A DNA stretch of 64,000 nt from contig BDSI01000112.1 in NCBI GenBank assembly GCA_003117195.1, positions 279,422 through 343,421 of the forward strand, given 5' to 3'. The first letter of the stretch is position 1. Every line of letters begins with the position of its first letter. Shown here piece after piece: positions 56,901 to 64,000 of the stretch. The stretch is from Eudorina sp. 2006-703-Eu-15. Its lineage: Eukaryota > Chlorophyta > Chlorophyceae > Chlamydomonadales > Volvocaceae. Under the pieces are notes generated by a model. The model made no database searches, was not told where the DNA came from, and worked only from the letters and a program-made list of their open reading frames with translations. A program made the position numbers and the translations under genes.

Positions 56901-58082
56901 GACGGCGCGGAGCCGGTGGGGAAAGCCAGCTCTGGTTTGGTTGCCGCAGCATGATGGCTTGATGGGCGGTGCCCGTTGGCGGTGCCTCGATGGCCGGGGG
57001 GCCATCGAGTGGCGCTGGGTGTCGCGACCGCGTGCGACTCCGTCGCGACCGCGTTGATACTGGAAACATAAGTAGCGCCTTCCGCCGTAGAGAGAGGGGG
57101 CTGGGGCGCCTGGAAGCTGCCTGGCGTGGGCGACGATGCCCCGGCGGGTGGCCGCACGCAGCTGCCCCAGTGCTCGCTGCTCGGGGGCCCATGGTCCCGT
57201 GTGCAGCGAGGGCGGCTGCGTCACTGGCCGCTGGGAGGTGCACACGGCCGGGACGTCGTGGCCGTGTGGCTCGCTGGCCGATGATCCGACGACCCGTGTG
57301 GCACACCCCACACCGTATGCGAAGTGATAACCTGCGCGAGGCTGGGCTATCATGTTACATCCCAATCGCCCAGCTTGCGCGAGGGTGGGCTATCAGCCCA
57401 ATCGCTCAGCTTGCGCGAGGGTGGGCCGCCGTATCATCCTATCACCAATTGCTCGACGGGATTATGAGAGTGGTGCGCCGCGCTGCCGCGCCAACGCGTG
57501 TGTTCCCCTCCTGCAGGAAGTGGTGCTCTCGGGCAAAATAGGCAAGAGCGCCGAGTAAGTGCTGGGGGTGGTGGCACCCGCCCTGCAGGCCGGCAGGGTC
57601 CCGGTGCCTTGCCGCCCGCCTAATGCCCTGCATCACACCGAGACTTTGTGGGGGAGAGCGTGGGGGACTGCGTAACGCGGCTGTCACAAAAGGAGTTGTC
57701 AGCCCTATCTTTTGGACTTCTCGCTGTTGGCTGCCCTGCAACGGTTCGCGCCCCGCTCCAGCGCCCCTCACATCGCCGCCGCCCCGCCGGCCGGGCGCCT
57801 GCTGCCCGTCCTCCCGCTCCTCGCCCCCGTCGCAGCATCTACTCGCTGGGCATCATGCTGTGGGAGCTGCAGAACGGCACGCGGCCGCTGTGGCGGTCGG
57901 GCGTGCGGCTGCGCTCGTACCCCTCCTTGAACACGGCGGAGCTGGACTTCGGAGCGGACACCCCTCCGCGGTACGTGCGGTTGACGAGGGACTGCTTCCA
58001 CGCCTCCAAGGACGCGCGACCCATCGTCTCGTCGGTGGTGGAAACCCTAGAGGCGATTAAGGCCCAGCTGGAGGCGTTGTGA
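48185..58082 (+). CDS. Receptor-like TKL-type protein kinase
   Basis: Fifteen exons: 48185-48434, 48509-48717, 49217-49443, 50342-50578, 51141-51209, 51486-51528, 51781-51816, 52162-52356, 52543-54240, 54694-54800, 55386-55505, 55774-56258, 56642-56799, 57517-57554 and 57836-58082; 1372 aa, every junction in phase. Residues 1-28 form a signal peptide (LLILIFFWVSACPGHA). The ectodomain to about 655 has many N-x-S/T sites (NVT, NAS, NVS, NAT) and no domain I can name. One span follows (VGVLVGCVVGGVVLLALLL), then a stop-transfer RRRRGR and a 280-residue Gly/Ser/Ala linker. Kinase motifs: GKGAHGTVYRG, VAVK (Lys992), HGDLNPNN (Asp1227), DFG (Asp1251), CAPE split by an intron, and DIYSLGIMLWEL. About 100 disordered residues are inserted before the catalytic loop. 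The intron at 51529 needs a GC donor. Confidence 0.9.
49793..49938 (+). repeat. Dispersed repeat family 1, copy B, kinase intron 3
   Basis: Near full-length partner of the copy at 24421: same order of blocks, including TTCCGACACCGCAGCCTTT and the CGCATGTCATGCACTCCTG end. It is followed directly by a CA-rich stretch and a family 2 copy. Confidence 0.8.
50006..50045 (+). repeat. Dispersed repeat family 2, kinase intron 3
   Basis: GCTGGACTTCGCGCC, TCGCGGCTCA, then a T-rich run into ACACAC. The similarity to the copy at 33376 extends upstream of the core (TCACGATGGACTCCTCGTC there). Confidence 0.7.
50043..50096. repeat. CA dinucleotide microsatellite in kinase intron 3
   Basis: About 27 uninterrupted CA units, which produce spurious His-Thr open frames. 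Confidence 0.95.
50134..50170 (+). repeat. Dispersed repeat family 1, copy E (end only)
   Basis: ACGCACTCCTGTTCTGCCTA followed by CCTGAGAACC, the same terminal block as copies C and D. Confidence 0.6.
50670..50702 (-). repeat. Dispersed repeat family 2, inverted copy, kinase intron 4
   Basis: GTGTAAAAAGAAACTGAGCC then GCGAGG, the reverse complement of the copy at 33376. Related weaker copies follow at 50792-50816 and 50866-50892 in the same orientation. Confidence 0.7.
50866..50915 (-). repeat. Family 2 copy with TG/GA microsatellite
   Basis: TGTGTTAAAAGAGAACTGAG then TCGCGA, running into a TG run and a GA run. Confidence 0.65.
54247..54390. repeat. 28-bp minisatellite in kinase intron 9
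   Basis: Five to six tandem copies of a G-rich unit of about 28 bp containing GGGGGCCGCATGTGTAGGGA, with small length differences in the G runs. It starts right at the exon 9 donor. Confidence 0.9.
56336..56372 (-). repeat. Dispersed repeat family 2, kinase intron 12
   Basis: GTGTGTGTTAAAGGAAACTG then AGCCGCGGGG and a GTGTGAGTGTGTATG run, inverted relative to the copy at 33376. Confidence 0.7.
57328..57435. repeat. Tandem repeat of 36-43 bp in kinase intron 13
   Basis: Three copies sharing TGCGCGAGG(C/G)TGGGC, with CCCAATCGC(C/T)CAGCT closing the first two. The third is truncated. Confidence 0.8.
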
Positions 58083-60389
58083 GGGCGGATGTACCGTGTA
58101 GGCAGCAGAAGCGGCAATGCAGGGTCCCTGTCAAAGCTGGGCTGGTCGCGCCCGAATGGCAGGCAGGCCTTGGGGGATGGCACTTGGTCGGGAACGATTG
58201 ATACGAGAGTGGCCGTGATGATGATGATGATGATGATGACGATGAGTTGGCTCGCGGCAAAGATAAGTGCGCAACGTTGCCTTGGATTGTCCGGGCGGGC
58301 TTGCTGCGGCTACGTCTCTGTTGCGGTGGTGGACGTGGAGGTCATTCATCCCTTCGCATTGCCGGTTGCATTCATCCCCAGCAGCCCGGATCCCCGTGCG
58401 CATATGCGCGGTTTTTGTGGTTTCAAGCTGGTCCTTTTCATGTGTCGCGGTGTAGCGTCAAAGCGTTTTAATCTCTCGGCAGTCGCTGCTGTGATGGTCG
58501 TGCGTTCGCGAGCCTGAACGGCAGGCGATACGTGCGTGGGGCTTTCGCGTGGTAAAGATAACGAGCAGCCCAGCATCCGCTGAACAACGAACGATCTCTC
58601 GATGAATGCCACTCACCACTTTCGTCGACATGCTCTGGCCGCCATGGCGCGTACATTCTTGCACATCGCCACGCGCTTGCTTCGTCATTTGTGTGCTCTG
58701 TTACCAGTGTGAAAGTGGTGCGCTGTGTCCGAGTTGGACCGTGTCGGGGGTCAACGGCCTTGCACTGTGATGACCGCTTAGCCAAAGACATGGGGCCGCA
58801 CGGGCCACCGGGCGCGTCACCTTCCGCACATACAGCGCAACACAACACTTGTGACCCTGATTGGAATCGCACGCGTGTCCCGGGGAAGTCAGCAGCAGAG
58901 CGGCGGGACATAGGGCGGCGCCGCTCCACCCACACCGACGCACAAAGATACAGCGCCAACGCCCTCAAAAGAGCTCACATGTAGTCTGTGTCGATGAATC
59001 AGCCGACGGCCGGATGTCTAGATAAACAACATGTCATTCCCACACGCCTTTCGCAGTACTCGACTGTAACACAAGGTCATATGGAAGCCACCTGGAGGGC
59101 ATCTGCGACGCATACATGGCCCCAGCATCTGCACCGAGCACCGTCCCTGCGAGCCCTTGCAGCCTCTCATTCCGTCGCGGAGGCCCTAGGGATCGTACAC
59201 CATGGGATTAAGCACACAAGCCGGCCGCCATATGAATTTCTGCTCTGACGCGAGTGCCTCCCTATTGCTCTCACGGGTGCGTGCCAAGGTACCGTATTAT
59301 CGGACAAGTCGCAAACAGTATCATCAACAGCCCCTACACGCACACAGCACTGATCACCTACCGCACATGACCACCATACCACTGGAATCGCGATGTTCCT
59401 GCACTGCTCAACCCTGATGACCCATACAATATGCAATCCCTCCATGTAATGAACTGTCAAGGAAATGCCCTTCCCGTAGATGATCAACACCCAGCAATTC
59501 TGCCAGAGACAGCGCCTGCATGCGAAGCCAGCGTCGGAAACATCACCTGCCTTCTTGACGTCAACCCTGTGCCCACCTGGGCCCCCGGTGCGAAAACCCG
59601 AAGGCACATACCCACCGTCTGCTACCTCACACACAGTCATCAGGAGGCAACGGTCACGTCAGCTTATCAAGTGTAATATCCCGCCCGCCTGCCAGTCCGA
59701 AACCCTGCAAGTTGCGAAGTGACGTCGCTAAAGATGAATTCTTCAGCGACGCGGCCGATGGGCACAGTCGAGTTATTGAAACCTCCGAGCTAGCGGTCTC
59801 GGGCCCTTCATCCAACAGCCACACGCCAGCCCTCCCTCCCTTTCTTCCTTCCCAAAGCCCGCCACCAGGACACAAGCCGATATGCTCCAGCTGAGCGAGG
59901 GCGACCGAATCCGCCCGCCAGCACCAGCGAGCCAACGGAGTGCGTATTCACCCGGCATCGTATTCCACACATATATGCACTTCAGGACACCTCAAGCAGC
60001 AGTCAACGTCATATGCCCGTCCCCACCCCTTTGGACCCCAAGGACCGCACCGGGAAATTGATTGTCGAAGTCCCCGGCGGCGGTATGCACCTCCAAAACA
60101 CCCTCCCTGCGCCACACACAGCGGCCGGGCTGATGGCGCAGCACCTCTTTCGTCGCCGCCCACGTCGTGCTCCGGCCCCCAAGGCTGGGGCACCTTACTG
60201 AGCCCCACAACGCGTCATAGGACAGTAAATTCATCGCGTGTCCCTGTGTGACCGCATCTACGGCGGTAAGCTACAATCGCGCCCCGGAAATGCCTCGATG
60301 CACAACAAATATGACAACACGTGAGTACGGGCTGGCCACGCATTTCCCCATCAGAAAATCCCATAAACTACACCACATGCGAGTCCGAT
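58083..60389. other. Convergent region, kinase 3' UTR / STPG-gene 3' flank
   Basis: Long non-coding stretch with a short ATG-triplet run near 58216-58245. No coding frame is supported on either strand. I found no clear TTACA for the minus-strand gene. Confidence 0.45.
59065..59069 (+). terminator. Candidate poly(A) signal of the kinase gene
   Basis: First TGTAA noticed after the kinase stop, about 980 nt downstream. Confidence 0.35.
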
Positions 60390-61918
60390 TCAGACTACAT
60401 ACGAGCCGGGGCCCGGCGTGAGCACTTTGAGGTTCCGGCCGTTCGAGGACCTCACTTCGGAGAAACGATCGCCGCTGCCAAATTTCCAGCTGCTCGCCTG
60501 CCGTACTTTTGAGCTGACCTGTGTGTTGGGGCTGTACGCGGACGGGCTGGGCGAATGCGCCCCAATAGACTCGCGCTCGTGCCCCTTTGTCACAAACACC
60601 CGCCTCTGGGTTTCGCGATCCGCGGTACCGACACGTGCACGCGCGGCGGTCGGTTTCATCGACGACGCCTGCGTGAACAGCGAAGACGGAGCCTCGTAGG
60701 TGCCAGGGCCGGGGTCCTTCAGCGCCGTCGAGTGGTTCCCGGGCAGGCCCTTGGCAATGTCCGCACGGCGGCCTTGACCGTGAAATGAGTACGTGGGTGC
60801 GTCGCCCAGCCAGCCGGAGGTTGGCCTGCGACCGCGAACAAGCAGCAGCAGCACCAACGGCGGCAGCGAGAACGTATCAGAGGCTTGGAGACGCCGTGCA
60901 AGACACTCGCAAATCGGTAGATGCACGTGTAAGGTCAAGACGCACCAGGAACCAGCTAAGGGGACGAGGTTCCTTACCCAAATGGGATCAGCACAACTCA
61001 CTTCCAGGCGCCAGGTGATGGCGTGGCGAAGTTGTCCTTGAACTGGCCAAAGCGGTCCTCCGTGCCCACACGCGGGAATGGCGCCGTGGGGTTGGTGGAT
61101 AAGGTCTGCTTGCCCACCGAGTCGGCCGCCAGGCGTGGGGGTGCATACGCGCCCGGTCCGGGATTACCGTAGCGGGGCACGGTGCTGGGCGATTCTGGCA
61201 GGCCTTGCTTGGATTCACCCGCCTCGTGGTCTAGTCGGAAGCGGCTGCCAAACTGCATGCGGCAAGGTAGAAGCAAGCATTGAAACGCGAGGACAGTAAA
61301 TATGTTTTGTGAGATGGCATGGTTACAAAACGCGGTTGCCGCCTCCTGGTTGAGACCCACGAAACCCACCACTCCCGCCCCCCCACACATACCTCTGCAC
61401 AGTTCCGTGGACCTCTCACGCAAACAGTGGCGTAACAACACTGAAATACACTTCTTGCTTACCCGGTACGATGGCGCAGATTGGGCACGCGAGTTGGGTT
61501 GAAGTCCGAACCCGCTCGAGACATCAGTCGTCACACCCTTCGACGTGCCACCGAGAAGCTTTTGAACGAACTGTCCTCCTGTCAACTTATCCGTTCGTGA
61601 TCCTGTGCCGATCTTTGTTCTTGGCTCTGTCGGCCTTGTTGACAGCGGCTGCAGGAGCAGAACGGTTTTTTTGTTAATGGACTTGGTGTACCACCAATCG
61701 CGCCGGAAGTACCAATCCCCGAAACACAAGGTGTTCAGGTGCACAAGGAGCAAGCAATTCTTGCATTCACACTTCGAGGACCGGCTCGGCACGTAATGAT
61801 AACCTCCGGTGAGACTCCTTAGCCGTAAACCGCAACTGAACTCCAAACGAAAGGCATGGAGAACCCGGCTTACCTGCTGCCCGAAGGTGCTGATGGTGCC
61901 AGCGACCTCGACCGGCAT
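60390..61918 (-). CDS. STPG-repeat (SHIPPO/ODF3-like) protein, likely axonemal
   Basis: Minus-strand exons 61918-61874, 61648-61463, 61252-61002 and 60825-60390, GT-AG and in phase, 305 aa. It carries spaced Pro-Gly-rich turns typical of sperm-tail PG-rich repeat proteins: NPGPGAYAPP, TPSPGAW, DAPTYSF, DPGPGTYEAP, SPSPSAYSPN and a C-terminal TPGPGSYVV. Each turn is followed by a basic stretch (for example VGTEDRFGQF and FGSGDRFSEV), as in the family, whose members line microtubules of cilia or outer dense fibres. A flagellar doublet-associated role is inferred from the repeats. The start MPVEVAGTISTFGQQ is the only ATG that splices in frame. The N-terminal third lacks clear repeats. Confidence 0.85.
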
Positions 61919-63055
61919 TTTTCTGTGCCCCCGTGCGTTCCGAAGAGCTTCCTTGGTAAACTGAATTAAAGAATAGCTGATGGCAATAATGATATGCTTG
62001 AAACTGTCCTTGGCGCGCCTAAAGCAAGTGAACGTCTAGGACCTAAGCGCCGCGACTCAATGGAAAGGTGGACCTACACAACCTACAGTTTGTGCCAATG
62101 CAAACACATCAAGCGTGGAGACAAGCACTTCCCATGAATGAATTGGAAGAAGAGACGCCACATTTAGGGTGTACAGCTACTTAGAACGTACAGCAATGTA
62201 CGATGAGGGAGTTGATGAGGTAGGTTTGCCTGCTCTGATGATGATCAAAATATTCAATTTTTGAAATGCGTAAAAAACTCTCAAAAAAGTGAGGAGCAAT
62301 AGTCCACCGCAGTTGCGTATCCTTGCCGCAGGTTCCTAAACCGTAACATATGATGACAGATTTGCATTACAAAGAGGTCTTATGGACCCTCGGAGATTCT
62401 TGGGTTGCTTTGGAACTCTACAAGTGCGTCCCATGGGCCTGTGCGCGGGTGGTGGGCAAGGACCTAGCTCGTAGCGCCCCATGGAAGATGTCTCCAGCTA
62501 CCTTGTTTAGCACATCTGGGTTCCAAGCACGCGATGCATTATATCGGGTGTTTGCCAGACCTCGTCCATTGCGAAGGCAATGCGGGGCTGAGGAACAGAA
62601 ACCCTCAGACGCCCTGCGGTCCCTTCAGGAAAACGAATCCCTTTGTTGTGAGTCCTTTCGGCGTCGCGTGGCCATCTGTTCTAGATATTTCAAACTACCG
62701 CGCCCCCCACAACCTGTCACGCCATTTCAAGCTCCCCGCTGGGAAAACCCTAGGGCAGCGTGCTCCCCAAACCCTCTCCGCAACCAAACCGCTATCCCGC
62801 ACTCAAAAAGAATTGTCCAATTACTGCCAACAGCCAGGGCCTATTAGACTCGGCCGAAGACCACATCACACGAGCGGCAGTATTTTGGCCCAGCCCCACG
62901 CACGCGTTTCAACCTGCGTGCTGCCGCGCTGGCATGCCAGACGAACGGCCAGCCCCTGCCAGCCAGCCGCCTTCAGAAGGGTCACCTCCAGCCCTGATAC
63001 GCTCAAGACCCGGCATGTTCCAGCCGTATCGTTCACGGCTGGCTTCTCAGTTCAT
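61919..63055. other. Promoter of the STPG gene and 3' UTR of the CHI-like gene
   Basis: Upstream region of the STPG gene on its right side and downstream region of the next minus-strand gene. The part near 61970-62330 is AT-rich. No coding frame is supported. Confidence 0.45.
62367..62371 (-). terminator. Candidate poly(A) signal of the CHI-like gene
   Basis: TTACA on +, TGTAA on minus, about 685 nt past the stop codon at 63056. Confidence 0.35.
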
Positions 63056-64000
63056 TCAAGCCTTCCGTGACGCGCGCTTGACGTTCTCGCTGTCCAGCAG
63101 CGCCTTGGCGCCCTTGACCCACTCCGCGCGCGCGTCCGGCACCACCGGGCTGGAGCCCAGGAAGATCTCAAACAGGCCGCGCCCCAGCGCAGGGCTGCTG
63201 ATCCGCAGCTCGGGCTTCGCCTGTTCGCGCACCGCAGCCGCAGCCACACACAGGCGCACACCATGAATGCCAGGGGACCGCATCGATTTCCTCTGTTGCT
63301 GTAAGAGTGGGGGGCATGGGTGCATCGTCTTATGCGAAGTGCACACTGCACAGGAGCTTGCAGGAATGCAGCCAATGTTTCTGAGAGGCGACCCTGCTGA
63401 AAGTCCAGCTGGGGCCCGGCCCTTTCCAAACGGCTCCAGGCAAGCCCCGGAGGAGAGTGCTGACTTCATCATTCCACCAGATCCCGTACCTCTCCATACT
63501 CGGTGGGCGATGTGACCGGCGGTGTGACCAGCACCTCCAGGTCTCCCGCGACGCTCCACAGTAGCACCACCTCCGTGTTGTTTACCAGGTTCTTGCTCTT
63601 GAAGTAGGCATTGAACTGGTCCAGGGAGGACGTGTCGCCTGCGCGCGAGGACCGTGTCAAGAGGACTGTGGGCGGCAGCAGACTGCAATTGCGAGCGGGT
63701 CGCCTTGCACCAAGCAGACCGCGCCCCGCCGCGCCCCGTACCCCGGCCGAACCAACAGTGTGGCTAGCACCCGGGACCTCACCTGCCAGCTGCATGCGGG
63801 GCAGGAGGTTCTTGTTGATCGCATCGGCGAACTGCTCTCCAGTGACGTCCCGGGCCAGGTGCAGCTGCAGTGCGAAGAATGTGCGGGTGCGAGTTGGGTC
63901 CGTCAGGGGCGTGGCGCTGTTGAAGGGGAGTGGCCGGGAATTGCTGGTGGGCAAGACGTCAGGCGCCTTGTCGCTCCAGGCCCGCACCAAGGAGCGAGGC
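63056..64000 (-). CDS. Chalcone-isomerase-like protein, 5' end outside window
   Basis: Minus-strand exons from the window edge to 63783, then 63638-63490 and 63220-63056, all in phase. The readable part has TFFALQLHLARDVTGEQFAD, FNAYFKSKNLVNNTEVVLLW, LEVLVTPP and GLFEIFLGSSPVVPDARAEW, with a Lys-rich end. This is the order of elements in the chalcone-isomerase fold, including the G-S/D-x-P-V-x-P-D-A-R segment near the C-terminus. In algae such proteins are generally relatives of plastid fatty-acid-binding CHI-like proteins rather than flavonoid enzymes; that assignment is inference. The N-terminus, any transit peptide and the key catalytic Arg region lie partly outside the window, so activity cannot be judged. 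The frame is still open at 64000. Confidence 0.82.

Overview
The window looks like nuclear DNA of a volvocine green alga, most likely Chlamydomonas reinhardtii or a close relative. The basis is GC-rich DNA with strong G/C third positions, small genes broken by many short GT-AG introns, TGTAA poly(A) signals at gene ends, purine-rich and pentamer minisatellites in introns, and gene content that includes a SAS-6/BLD12 centriole gene, EF-2, COX10, CUL4 and a transmembrane TKL-type kinase. The species is inferred from protein character and not confirmed by a search. Gene models were built by hand from splice consensus, reading phase and family alignment; almost every junction given keeps the frame.

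Layout, left to right. (1) 0.6-3.6 kb: an ORMDL sphingolipid regulator (-) diverges from a GNAT acetyltransferase with a long disordered tail (+). (2) 5.9-10 kb: elongation factor 2 (+), nine coding exons, with the start codon alone in exon 1. (3) 10.8-13.3 kb: a TPR protein with an immunophilin-like C-terminus (+). (4) 15.4-21.35 kb: a large NUMOD3-motif protein (-), divergent from COX10 (21.6-23.5 kb, +). (5) 25.3-28.4 kb: a YTH-domain m6A reader (+), tail-to-tail with a gamma-carbonic-anhydrase-like protein (-, 28.7-29.7 kb). That gene diverges from CUL4 (+, 30.1-37.4 kb, 15 coding exons). (6) 38-39.3 kb: an intronless ALG1 mannosyltransferase (+), converging on SAS-6/BLD12 (-, 40.1-44.3 kb). 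Only 150 bp separate BLD12 from an F-box gene (+, 44.5-47.1 kb). (7) 48.2-58.1 kb: a receptor-like kinase (+, 15 coding exons) with signal peptide, glycosylatable ectodomain and one membrane span. (8) 60.4-61.9 kb: an STPG-repeat (SHIPPO-like) axonemal protein (-). (9) 63.1 kb to the edge: a chalcone-isomerase-like protein (-), cut by the window end.

The genes do not form a pathway. They are a mixture of housekeeping functions (translation, haem A synthesis, complex I assembly, N-glycosylation, ubiquitin ligases) and cilium/centriole functions (SAS-6, STPG). Four head-to-head pairs suggest shared promoter regions. I see no phage, CRISPR, insertion sequence or autonomous transposon; two short dispersed repeat families are present. 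The most unusual signals are about six introns that appear to use GC-AG splice sites, the NUMOD3 protein with its very large low-complexity C-terminus, a frame break inside the F-box gene, and the repeat families around 24.4-24.7 and 49.8-56.4 kb.
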